From: Alphaproteobacteria bacterium HGW-Alphaproteobacteria-1
Lineage (GTDB): Bacteria; Pseudomonadota; Alphaproteobacteria; Rhodobacterales; Rhodobacteraceae
Assembly: GCA_002842985.1 (NCBI GenBank)
Contig: PHEQ01000006.1
Location: forward strand, 120,581-184,580
DNA length: 64,000 nt
Direction: 5' to 3'
Part shown: positions 31,800 through 40,026 of the stretch, one piece after another
Position numbering within the stretch: the stretch's first letter is position 1
Layout of the letters: each line of letters begins with the position of its first letter
Program-made: the position numbers and the translations under genes
Notes under the pieces: generated by a model
The model's database searches: none
Seen by the model: the letters and a program-made list of their open reading frames with translations, nothing else
Told to the model about the DNA's origin: nothing

Positions 31800-32720
31800 A
31801 TGTCCGGCATCCTGATCGCAGAGCAGATCCTCAACGGGCTTCAGTCCGGGGTGATGCTGTTTCTCATGGCCGCGGGGCTCACGCTCATTTTCGGGGTGAT
31901 GGGGCTCATCAACCTTGCGCATGGCTCGCTCTACATGGTGGGGGCCTTCGCCGCCGCCTGGGTCGCGGGGGCGACCGGCTCTTTCGGGCTGGCACTGATT
32001 GCGGCGCTGGCGGGGGCTGCGCTGGCGGGGGTGCTGATCGAGGTGCTGGTGATCCGGCGGCTCTACCGAGCCGCGCATCTCGATCAGGTGCTGGCGACCT
32101 TCGCGCTGATCCTCATTTTCTCGGAGGGCACGCGCTATGTCTTTGGCTCCTTCCCGCTCTTTCTCGATGTGCCGGGGGCGCTCTCGGGGCCGGTGACCCT
32201 GCCGGGGGGGATCCAGTATCCGCTATATCGGCTGACGCTTATCGGTGTGGGCCTTCTGGTCGCGCTCTTTCTGTGGTGGCTGACGGCGCGCACGCGCATC
32301 GGCATCCAGATCCGCGCGGGCGAGAACGACCGCGAGATGATTGCAGCCCTCGGCGTGGACATCTCGAAGCTCTATACGCTGGTGTTTGCCCTTGGCGCGG
32401 CGCTGGCGGGCCTTGCGGGGGCCTTTGTCGGCGCGATCCAGTCGGTGCAGGTCGGCATGGGCGAGCCGGTGCTGATCCTTGCCTTCGTGGTGATCGTGAT
32501 CGGCGGGATCGGCTCGATCAAGGGGGCCTTTGTCGGCGCGCTTCTGGTGGGGCTCACGGATACGCTTGGCGGCATCTTCCTGCCCCAGGTGTTCAAGCTT
32601 TTCATGGCCCCCGACGTGGCCACGCAGACCGGCTCGGCGCTGGCGTCGATGGCGATCTACATCGTTATGAGCCTCGTGCTGATCTGGCGGCCCTCGGGCC
32701 TGTTCGGAGCGCGCGCATGA
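31800..32720 (+). CDS. livH: branched-chain-type ABC transporter permease LivH
   Basis: 306 residues with about eight hydrophobic segments and the LivH signature GLTLIFGVMGLINLAHG near the N-terminus and GIQIRAGENDREMIAALGV (the cytoplasmic coupling loop) in the middle, then IVIGGIGSIKGAFVGALLVG. It forms half of the membrane channel of the importer. It overlaps livM by four bases. As part of the anthranilate island it probably carries the aryl acid rather than leucine or valine. Confidence 0.94.
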   Translation: MSGILIAEQILNGLQSGVMLFLMAAGLTLIFGVMGLINLAHGSLYMVGAFAAAWVAGATGSFGLALIAALAGAALAGVLIEVLVIRRLYRAAHLDQVLATFALILIFSEGTRYVFGSFPLFLDVPGALSGPVTLPGGIQYPLYRLTLIGVGLLVALFLWWLTARTRIGIQIRAGENDREMIAALGVDISKLYTLVFALGAALAGLAGAFVGAIQSVQVGMGEPVLILAFVVIVIGGIGSIKGAFVGALLVGLTDTLGGIFLPQVFKLFMAPDVATQTGSALASMAIYIVMSLVLIWRPSGLFGARA

Positions 32721-33700
32721 TCCCCGAACGCCTTATAACCGTTGCCGTTCTCGCCGGGCTGGCCGGTGTCGCGCTCTGGGCGCTGGCGATGGACACGCCC
32801 TTTACCATCACGCTGGCCACCCGTGCCGCGATCTTTGCGCTGGCGGCCGTGGGCCTCAACATCGCGCTTGGCATCGGCGGGCTGGTCAGCCTTGGTCATG
32901 CAGTATTTTTCGGGCTGGGCGGCTATGCCATGGGCATCCTCGCCTATCATGCGCAGACCTATACCACGCTCGACCTGGGGCCACTCTCCATCGCGGGCAG
33001 CAAATCCATGCCGCTGATCTGGTTGGTGGCGGTGGTGGCCTCGGCGCTGGCCGCGCTGCTGATCGGGCTGCTGAGCCTGCGCACCTCGGGGGTCTATTTC
33101 ATCATGATCACCCTCGCCTTCGGCCAGATGTTCTATTACTTCGCCATATCCTGGAGCACCTATGGCGGCGAGGATGGCCTATCGATCTATGTGCGCAACG
33201 GCTTTCCGGGGCTCAATACGCTCGATCCGATCCAGTTTTTCGGCCTGTGCTTTGTGCTTCTCTGCCTCGCGCTCCTGGTCTTTGCCCGGCTGCGCGCGGC
33301 ACCCTTCGGCCTTGCGCTCAATGCCGCGCGGCAGGTGCCCGCGCGGGTCGAGACGGTGGGCCTCTCGCCCTTGCGGCTCAAGCTGGTGGCTTTCGTCATC
33401 TCCGGCGCGATCACAGGGCTCGCGGGCGCGCTTTTCGCCGATCTCAACCGTTTCGTCAGCCCGACCATGTTCAGTTGGCAACTGTCGGGCGAATTGATCG
33501 TGCTCATCGTGATCGGCGGCGTGGGGCGGCTGACGGGGCCGGTGATCGGCGCCTGCCTCTTCGTGCTGCTCGAGCACTGGCTGGGTGCGATGACCGAGTT
33601 CTGGCATGTGTGGTTGGGTGTGATCCTTCTGGGCATCGTGCTCTTTGCGCGCGGCGGCATCGTGGGCCTGCTCACCGGAAAGGCGGGACCGCATGTCTGA
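32717..33700 (+). CDS. livM: branched-chain-type ABC transporter permease LivM
   Basis: 327 residues, second permease subunit. N-terminal AVGLNIALGIGGLVSLGHA and coupling region RLRAAPFGLALNAARQ are typical LivM motifs, and IVIGGVGRLTGPVIGACLF is the late conserved segment. The ATG lies in the livH stop (ATGA), so translation is coupled; livG begins eight bases before its own end. Normal length for the family. Confidence 0.94.
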   Translation: MIPERLITVAVLAGLAGVALWALAMDTPFTITLATRAAIFALAAVGLNIALGIGGLVSLGHAVFFGLGGYAMGILAYHAQTYTTLDLGPLSIAGSKSMPLIWLVAVVASALAALLIGLLSLRTSGVYFIMITLAFGQMFYYFAISWSTYGGEDGLSIYVRNGFPGLNTLDPIQFFGLCFVLLCLALLVFARLRAAPFGLALNAARQVPARVETVGLSPLRLKLVAFVISGAITGLAGALFADLNRFVSPTMFSWQLSGELIVLIVIGGVGRLTGPVIGACLFVLLEHWLGAMTEFWHVWLGVILLGIVLFARGGIVGLLTGKAGPHV

Positions 33701-34442
33701 GACCATCCTTGCCACCCACAACCTGATCAAGAGCTTCGGCGCGCTCCGGGCCACCGACGATGTCTCGATCGACCTGCGCGCGGGCGAGATCCACGCGCTG
33801 ATCGGCCCCAACGGCGCGGGCAAATCCACGCTGATCGCGCAGATCTCGGGCGGGCTGCGCCCCGATGCGGGGCGCGTGATGCTGATGGGGCGTGACGTGA
33901 CGCAGGACGGCACGGCGGCGCGCGCGCGCGCGGGGCTTGGCCGCACTTTTCAGATCTCCGCGCTGGCGATGGAGGACAGCGTGCTTGAAAACGTCCTGCT
34001 GGGCGCGCTCGGGGCGGAGGGGCGGCCATGGCGCTTCTGGTCGCGGGCCACGGCGGAGGCGGACATGCGCGCGCGCGCCATGACCGCCCTCGAACGGGTC
34101 GGCCTTGCCGACGAGCACGACCGTCGCACCGCCGAGCTGAGCCACGGTCAGCGCCGTCAGCTCGAGGTGGCCGTCGCGCTGACGCTCAGCCCGCGCGCCT
34201 TTCTGATGGACGAGCCGATGGCGGGACTTGGCGCGGGCGGCTCGAAACGCCTGACCGGTTTTCTCGACGGGCTGCGCGACGAGGCCCCGATCCTGCTGGT
34301 CGAGCACGACATGGACGCGGTTTTCGCGCTTGCCGACCGGATCAGCGTTCTGGCCTCGGGCCGCGTCATCGCCACCGGCACGGTTGCCGAGATCCGCGCC
34401 GACCGCGCGGTGCGCACAGCCTATCTGGGAGAGGACGCATGA
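33693..34442 (+). CDS. livG: branched-chain-type ABC transporter ATP-binding protein LivG
   Basis: 249 residues. Walker A GPNGAGKST, Q-loop in LGRTFQIS, signature LSHGQRRQLEV, Walker B with FLMDEPMAGLG, and the switch His in LLVEHDMDAVF. This is one of the two energising subunits of the importer. It starts inside the livM end and overlaps livF by four bases. All catalytic residues are present. Confidence 0.95.
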   Translation: MSETILATHNLIKSFGALRATDDVSIDLRAGEIHALIGPNGAGKSTLIAQISGGLRPDAGRVMLMGRDVTQDGTAARARAGLGRTFQISALAMEDSVLENVLLGALGAEGRPWRFWSRATAEADMRARAMTALERVGLADEHDRRTAELSHGQRRQLEVAVALTLSPRAFLMDEPMAGLGAGGSKRLTGFLDGLRDEAPILLVEHDMDAVFALADRISVLASGRVIATGTVAEIRADRAVRTAYLGEDA

Positions 34443-35125
34443 CCCTGCTGAGGCTGGAAGGTCTGACCGCGAGTTATGGTGCCTCTCAGGCACTCTTTGG
34501 CGTCGATCTGGAGATTGCAGAGGGTGAGGTGGTGGCGCTCATGGGCCGCAACGGCATGGGCAAGACCACCACGGTCAAGGCGATCTGCCGCATGATCCAA
34601 TCGGGCGGCCATCTCAGCCTTGCGGGCCAGGACCTGCACCGCTTGCCCAGCCACCGCGTCGCGCGGCTGGGTGTCGGGCTGGTGCCTGAGGGGCGTCGCT
34701 GTTTCGCCGATCTGACGGTGCACGAAAACCTGATTGCCGCTGCGCGCCCCGGCGACTGGACTGAGGCGCGCGTGACCGCGCTTTTCCCGCGTCTGGGCGA
34801 GCGGCTTTCGCAACGCGCCGCCTCGCTCTCGGGGGGCGAGCAGCAGATGCTGGCCATCGGGCGGGCGCTGATGACCAATCCGCGCCTTCTCATCCTCGAC
34901 GAGGCGACCGAGGGCCTTGCCCCCATCGTGCGACAGGAAATCTGGTCCGCGATCCGGGCGCTCAAGCGCGACACACAGCTTTCCATCCTGCTCATCGACA
35001 AATCGGTGCGCGAGCTTGCGGGCGTGTCGGATCGCGCCGTGATCGTCGAGCGCGGGCGCACCGTCTGGGCGGGGGCCATGGCCGAGCTGACGCCAGACCT
35101 CAGCGAACAGTACGTGGGGGTGTGA
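34439..35125 (+). CDS. livF: branched-chain-type ABC transporter ATP-binding protein LivF
   Basis: 228 residues. Walker A GRNGMGKTT, signature LSGGEQQMLAIGRAL, Walker B LLILDEATEGLAP. The usual switch position in LLVEQN-type LivF proteins reads LLIDKSVREL here, a mild variant shared with aryl-acid importers as far as I recall. Its stop overlaps the thioesterase start (TGATG). With the binding protein and LivHMG it completes a five-gene importer inside the anthranilate operon. Confidence 0.94.
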   Translation: MTLLRLEGLTASYGASQALFGVDLEIAEGEVVALMGRNGMGKTTTVKAICRMIQSGGHLSLAGQDLHRLPSHRVARLGVGLVPEGRRCFADLTVHENLIAAARPGDWTEARVTALFPRLGERLSQRAASLSGGEQQMLAIGRALMTNPRLLILDEATEGLAPIVRQEIWSAIRALKRDTQLSILLIDKSVRELAGVSDRAVIVERGRTVWAGAMAELTPDLSEQYVGV

Positions 35126-35532
35126 TGGGCTATCACGTCACGCAAAAGGTGCTGTTCCGCCACTGCGACCCGGCGGGGATCGTGTTCTTCCCGCGCTATT
35201 TCGAGATGGTGAACGACTGTCTCGAGGCGTTCTTCGCTGATGAACTTGACTGGCCGTGGGAGCGGCTTCACGGCAATGGCGCGGTGCCCACGGTGCAGAT
35301 CGACACGCGATTTTCCGCCCCCTCGCGGCAGGGCGAGGTGCTCGACCTGCGCCTTTCGATCGACAGGGTCGGGCGCACCTCGCTGAGCTACACCCTCACC
35401 GCTGACTGCCACGGCGAGACCCGGTTCGAGACCCGTGCCACCCTCGTCAATGTCGGGCCCGATGGCCGCCCCGTGCCATGGCCCGACGCGATCAGAGGCA
35501 AACTGACCCAGAGAACGGAGCCAAACCCGTGA
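35125..35532 (+). CDS. hotdog-fold acyl-CoA thioesterase (4-hydroxybenzoyl-CoA thioesterase type)
   Basis: 135 residues. The N-terminal block RHCDPAGIVFFPRYFEMVND holds the catalytic Asp of the Pseudomonas-type 4-hydroxybenzoyl-CoA thioesterase family (D-P-x-G-I-V-F-x-P). No signal peptide. In an aryl-CoA operon such an enzyme may free CoA from dead-end or overflow thioesters, or release a product acid. It is coupled by TGATG to livF and by GTGA to the RidA-family gene, so it is translated with both. Confidence 0.9.
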   Translation: MGYHVTQKVLFRHCDPAGIVFFPRYFEMVNDCLEAFFADELDWPWERLHGNGAVPTVQIDTRFSAPSRQGEVLDLRLSIDRVGRTSLSYTLTADCHGETRFETRATLVNVGPDGRPVPWPDAIRGKLTQRTEPNP

Positions 35533-35924
35533 CCCACAAGATCATTCAGCCCGACGGCTGGCTGCCTGCCAAAGGCTATGCCAACGGTGTCCTCACACGC
35601 GACGGCGTGCTGCATATCGGCGGCCAGATTGGCTGGACAGCAGAGCAGCGCTTCGAGAGCCACGATTTCGTGGGCCAGATGCGTCAGGCCCTGCACAACA
35701 TCCGCGCCATTGTCGAGGCGGCGGGCGGCACGGTCGAGGATGTCACGCGCCTGACATGGTTCGTGACCGACAAGCGCGAGTATCTTGCGCGTCAGCCCGA
35801 GGTCGGCGCCGCCTACCGCGAGGTGTTCGGGCGGCATTTTCCGGCCATGTCCATGGTCGTGGTCGCGGGTCTGATCGAGGATGAGGCGCTGGTCGAGATC
35901 GAAGCCACCGCGCATCTGCGATGA
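35529..35924 (+). CDS. RidA-family (YjgF/YER057c) protein without the usual arginine
   Basis: 131 residues from a GTG start that overlaps the thioesterase stop. The fold is clear: LHIGGQIGW, FVGQMRQALHNIRAIVEAAG, VTRLTWFVTD, and the C-terminal LVEIEATAH. In true imine deaminases (RidA) a P-A-R-S/T motif supplies the Arg that holds the substrate carboxylate; here it reads PAMS with Met107. That places it among Rid subfamilies not expected to hydrolyse amino-acid imines. In this operon it could act on an enamine/imine or other intermediate derived from aminobenzoyl-CoA, where the carboxyl is a thioester. Role inferred. Confidence 0.88.
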   Translation: MTHKIIQPDGWLPAKGYANGVLTRDGVLHIGGQIGWTAEQRFESHDFVGQMRQALHNIRAIVEAAGGTVEDVTRLTWFVTDKREYLARQPEVGAAYREVFGRHFPAMSMVVVAGLIEDEALVEIEATAHLR

Positions 35925-37123
35925 CCCGCGTCTTTGTCTGCGACTATATCCGCAGCCCCATAGGCCGCTATGGCGGCGCGCTGGCGGCGATGCGCGCCGA
36001 CGATCTGGCCGCGCACCCCGTGAAGGCGCTCATGGCGCGCCATCCCCGGCTTGACTGGGGCGCGCTCGATCAGGTGGTGATGGGTGCGGCCAATCAGGCG
36101 GGCGAGGACAACCGCAACCTTGCGCGCATGGTGGTGCTGATCTCGGGCCTGCCCGAGAGCGTGCCCGCCCACACGGTCAACCGGCTCTGTGCCTCGGGCA
36201 TGGATGCGGTGATCGCGGGCGCGCGCCAGATCCAGTGCGGCGAGGGCGATCTGGTCATCGCGGGCGGGTCTGAGAGCATGAGTCGCGCACCCTTCGTGAT
36301 GCCCAAGGCCGCCTCGGCCTATGACCGCCACGCCGAGATCCATGACACCACGATCGGCTGGCGCTTCGTCAACCCGGTGATCGCGGCCCGGTTCGGCACC
36401 GATTCCATGCCCGAGACCGCCGAAAACGTGGCCGAGGCCCATGGCGTCAGCCGCGAAGATCAGGACCGGTTCGCCCTCTCCAGCCAGACCCGCGCCGCCC
36501 GCGCCATCGAAAGCGGGCGCATGGCCGAGGAGATCGCGCCCGTGACCCTGCCACAACGCCGCGGCGCGGCCCTTGTGGTCGAGCGCGACGAGCACCCGCG
36601 CGCGACCACGCTCGAAAAACTCGCCGCCCTGCCCACGCCGTTCCGTGCGGGCGGCAGCGTGACGGCGGGCAATGCCTCGGGCGTCAATGACGGCGCGGCG
36701 GCGCTGCTTCTGGCGTCGGAACGCGCGGTGGCTCGGCACGGCCTTACACCGCTCGCGGAATATGTCGGCTCTGCCTCGGCGGGCGTGGCGCCGCGCGTCA
36801 TGGGCATCGGCCCGGTTCCGGCGGTGAAGCGGCTTTGCGAACGTCAGGGGCTGACAGTGCCGGAGATCGACCTGATCGAATTGAACGAGGCTTTCGCCGC
36901 ACAGGCCATCGCCACCTGCCGTGCCCTCGGCCTTGATCCCTTCGCCGGTCATATCAACCCGCGCGGCGGGGCCATCGCGCTTGGCCACCCCTTGGGCATG
37001 TCGGGCGCGCGCCTTGTCGGCACGGCGGCGCGGGCCATCTCGAAGGACGAGGCCGCCTTGGCCATCGCCACGCTCTGCGTCGGCGTCGGTCAGGGCGTGG
37101 CGGTGCTCTTGCGACGTGCGTAG
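35921..37123 (+). CDS. pcaF: thiolase, 3-oxoadipyl-CoA type
   Basis: 400 residues. Nucleophile Cys in NRLCASGMDAV, His in NPRGGAIALGHPLGMSGA and the second Cys in ATLCVGVGQG: a complete catalytic triad of a degradative thiolase. The segments SPIGRYGGAL, ANQAGEDNRNLARM and TTIGWRFVNP are those of PcaF/PaaJ 3-oxoadipyl-CoA thiolases. It would split a C6-dicarboxylic or related 3-oxoacyl-CoA to acetyl-CoA and succinyl-CoA, a sensible last step for ring breakdown. ATGA overlap with the RidA-family gene makes it the last member of the operon; 113 bases without a gene follow. Confidence 0.88.
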   Translation: MTRVFVCDYIRSPIGRYGGALAAMRADDLAAHPVKALMARHPRLDWGALDQVVMGAANQAGEDNRNLARMVVLISGLPESVPAHTVNRLCASGMDAVIAGARQIQCGEGDLVIAGGSESMSRAPFVMPKAASAYDRHAEIHDTTIGWRFVNPVIAARFGTDSMPETAENVAEAHGVSREDQDRFALSSQTRAARAIESGRMAEEIAPVTLPQRRGAALVVERDEHPRATTLEKLAALPTPFRAGGSVTAGNASGVNDGAAALLLASERAVARHGLTPLAEYVGSASAGVAPRVMGIGPVPAVKRLCERQGLTVPEIDLIELNEAFAAQAIATCRALGLDPFAGHINPRGGAIALGHPLGMSGARLVGTAARAISKDEAALAIATLCVGVGQGVAVLLRRA

Positions 37124-37236
37124 CGGCTCGCGGACGCCCTTTGGCCTGAAATGCCCCTCGCAACTGGCCCTAACCTCGCCCGGCCGGGGCCGCTAACATC
37201 CGCGCCGAAGACACCCCCATTCCCGAGGATACCCAC

Positions 37237-39009
37237 ATGAAGATGACCACCGAGGAAGCCTTTGTCAAAACCCTGCAAAGGCATGGGATTCAACATGCTT
37301 TCGGGATCATCGGCTCGGCCTTCATGCCGATTTCCGATTTGTTCCCGAAGGCCGGGATCACCTTCTGGGACTGCGCGCACGAGGGGTCTGGCGGGATGAT
37401 GGCCGATGGCTATACCCGCGCGTCGGGCCGCATGAGCATGATGATCGCGCAGAACGGCCCGGGCATCACCAATTTCGTGACGCCCGTGAAAACCGCCTAC
37501 TGGAACCACTCGCCGCTGTTGCTGGTCACACCGCAGGCCGCCAACAAGACCATCGGCCAGGGCGGGTTTCAGGAAATGGAGCAGATGAACCTCTTTGCCG
37601 ATTGCGTCGCCTATCAGGAAGAGGTGCGCGACCCCACCCGCATCGCCGAGGTCCTGAACCGCGTGATCCTCAAGGCGAAACGCGCCTCGGCCCCGGCGCA
37701 GATCAACATTCCGCGCGATGTCTGGACACAGGTGATTGATATCGACCTGCCCGCCTTGGTGGCCTTCGAGCGGCCTGCGGGCGGCGCGGCGGCGATTGCC
37801 GAGGCGGCACAGCTTCTGAGCACGGCAAAATTCCCGGTCATCCTCAACGGGGCGGGGGTGGTGCTGGCAGGGGGCATCGACGCCTCGCGCGCGCTTGCCG
37901 AGCGGCTCGATGCGCCGGTCTGCGTGGGTTATCAGCACAATGATGCCTTTCCCGGCGCGCACCCGCTCTTTGCCGGGCCTTTGGGTTATAACGGCTCCAA
38001 GGCGGCGATGGAACTGATTGCCAGAGCCGATGTCGTGCTCGCCCTCGGCACCCGGCTCAACCCGTTCTCGACCCTGCCGGGCTATGGCATCGACTACTGG
38101 CCACGGGATGCGAAAATCATCCAGGTCGATCTCAACCCAGACCGTATCGGCCTGACCAAGCCGGTCTCGGTCGGCATCGTGGGCTGCGCAAAACTGGTGG
38201 CCGAGGCCATCCTCGGACAACTCTCCGACAGCGCGGGCGATCCGGACCGGGACGAGCGCCGCGCCGAAATCGCACAGCGCAAATCCGCCTGGGCACAGCA
38301 GCTTTCCTCGATGGACCACGAAGAGGACGATCCCGGCACCACCTGGAACCAGCGCGCCCGCGGCGCGAAACCCGACTGGATGAGCCCGCGCATGGCCTGG
38401 CGGGCGATTCAGGCCGCACTCCCGAAAGAGGCGATCATCTCGTCGGACATCGGCAACAACTGCGCCATCGGCAATGCATATCCGTCCTTTGAGGCGGGGC
38501 GCAAATACCTCGCCCCCGGTCTCTTTGGACCCTGCGGCTATGGCCTGCCCGCGATCGTGGGCGCCAAGATCGCCTGCCCCGATGTGCCGGTGGTGGGCTT
38601 CGCGGGCGACGGGGCATTCGGCATCGCGGTCACCGAACTCACCGCCATCGGGCGCAAGGAATGGCCCGCCATCACACAGGTGGTGTTCCGCAATTACCAA
38701 TGGGGCGCGGAAAAGCGCAACTCGACGCTGTGGTATGCCGACAATTTCATCGGCACCGAGCTTGACGAACAGGTAAGCTATGCGGGCATCGCGCGCGCCT
38801 GCGGCCTGCAAGGGGTGGTGGCGCGCACCATGGACGAGTTGACCGCCGCGCTGGCAACCGCGATCCGCGACCAGATGGAACATGGCCGCACCACCCTGAT
38901 CGAGGCCATGATCAACCAGGAACTGGGAGAGCCCTTCCGCCGCGACGCGATGAAGAAACCGGTCGAGGTGGCGGGCATCGACCCTGCCGACATGCGCGCG
39001 CAGGTCTGA
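37237..39009 (+). CDS. xsc: sulfoacetaldehyde acetyltransferase
   Basis: 590 residues of the thiamine-diphosphate family. The N-terminus has the cofactor-activating Glu in DCAHEGSGGMMADGY, and the C-terminal half has the diphosphate/Mg site starting GDGAFGIAVTEL and ending near FRNYQWGAEKRN. Length and these variants fit Xsc, which with phosphate turns sulfoacetaldehyde into acetyl phosphate and sulfite. No taurine-pyruvate aminotransferase or taurine dehydrogenase is in the window, so the source of sulfoacetaldehyde must be encoded elsewhere. It starts a sulfonate block with pta and ackA. Confidence 0.95.
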   Translation: MKMTTEEAFVKTLQRHGIQHAFGIIGSAFMPISDLFPKAGITFWDCAHEGSGGMMADGYTRASGRMSMMIAQNGPGITNFVTPVKTAYWNHSPLLLVTPQAANKTIGQGGFQEMEQMNLFADCVAYQEEVRDPTRIAEVLNRVILKAKRASAPAQINIPRDVWTQVIDIDLPALVAFERPAGGAAAIAEAAQLLSTAKFPVILNGAGVVLAGGIDASRALAERLDAPVCVGYQHNDAFPGAHPLFAGPLGYNGSKAAMELIARADVVLALGTRLNPFSTLPGYGIDYWPRDAKIIQVDLNPDRIGLTKPVSVGIVGCAKLVAEAILGQLSDSAGDPDRDERRAEIAQRKSAWAQQLSSMDHEEDDPGTTWNQRARGAKPDWMSPRMAWRAIQAALPKEAIISSDIGNNCAIGNAYPSFEAGRKYLAPGLFGPCGYGLPAIVGAKIACPDVPVVGFAGDGAFGIAVTELTAIGRKEWPAITQVVFRNYQWGAEKRNSTLWYADNFIGTELDEQVSYAGIARACGLQGVVARTMDELTAALATAIRDQMEHGRTTLIEAMINQELGEPFRRDAMKKPVEVAGIDPADMRAQV

Positions 39010-39093
39010 CCCGTCGCACGGCTGTAACCCCGAGCGGACAAGGTAGCGCGCGCCGGCTATATTGAAGCCGTTGCATTTCGACAGGACCAGACC

Positions 39094-40026
39094 ATGACAG
39101 ACCCTTATCCGTTTCTTGCCAGGACCCGGCCTGTGTGCCCGCCATCGTTGCTGGACCGGGCGCGGGTTCTGCCCGGACTGCGCGTGGCGGTCGTGAATGC
39201 CGGTTCCCCCAACGCGTTGCAGGGCGCCCGCGAGGCCGCCGAGGCAGGCCTCGCGAATCCGGTGCTGATCGGGGACATCGAAAAGATCAAGGCGACGGCG
39301 GACGAGATAGGTTGGGACATCTCGGGGCTGCCGCTCATCCATGCACCCAAAGAGGCCGCCGCGCATCGGGCCGCGCGGATGGCGCGCTCGGGTGAGGTGG
39401 GGGCCATCATGAAGGGACAGATTCACACGTCGGCGTTCCTCAAGGGTCTGTTGCCGTCAGCGGCGGGGCTGCGCGCCCCCGGAACGCGGTGCGGACATGT
39501 GTTTCATATCACCATGCCCGGCTCGGACCGGCCACTTTTGCTGACCGATGCCGCGCTGAACGTGGACCCTGACGTGGAAACGCGGCAGGCGTGCCTCGCC
39601 CATGCGGTGGCGCTTGCGATGAAGCTGGGGATCGAGCGGCCAAAGGCCGCTATCCTTGCCCCGTCCGAAGACCCCACGCCATCGGTTCCGAACACGATGG
39701 AAGCGCGCCAGATCGCGGATTGGGCAGCGCGGGCGTTGCCGCAGGCCATTGTGCAGGGGCCCATGGCCATGGACCTGATCCTGTCACGCGCCGCGGCGGA
39801 GGCAAAAAATTTCGAATCCGAAGTATCGGGCGACGCCGACATACTCGTGACGCCCAACATCACTACGGGAAATGCCCTGTTCAAACTGATGGCCTTTGGC
39901 ATGGGGTGCTGTTGTGCGGGCGTCGTTCTGGGCGCAAAGGTGCCGATCCTGCTGACATCGCGGGCGCAGGGGGCCGAGGAGCGCATGGCCTCCATGGCCC
40001 TCGGTGTCATCGGGGCAGCGCCATGA
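39094..40026 (+). CDS. pta: phosphate acetyltransferase
   Basis: 310 residues, the short form made of the phosphotransacetylase domain only. Features include MKGQIHTSAFLKGLLP, HIFHITMPGS-like VFHITMPGSDRPLLL, VQGPMAMDLILS and the C-terminal GADILVTPN-type motif (GDADILVTPNITTGN). It moves the acetyl group from acetyl phosphate (made by Xsc) to CoA. It begins 84 bases after xsc and overlaps ackA by four bases. In alphaproteobacterial sulfonate clusters this gene commonly follows xsc, which supports the role. Confidence 0.93.
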   Translation: MTDPYPFLARTRPVCPPSLLDRARVLPGLRVAVVNAGSPNALQGAREAAEAGLANPVLIGDIEKIKATADEIGWDISGLPLIHAPKEAAAHRAARMARSGEVGAIMKGQIHTSAFLKGLLPSAAGLRAPGTRCGHVFHITMPGSDRPLLLTDAALNVDPDVETRQACLAHAVALAMKLGIERPKAAILAPSEDPTPSVPNTMEARQIADWAARALPQAIVQGPMAMDLILSRAAAEAKNFESEVSGDADILVTPNITTGNALFKLMAFGMGCCCAGVVLGAKVPILLTSRAQGAEERMASMALGVIGAAP

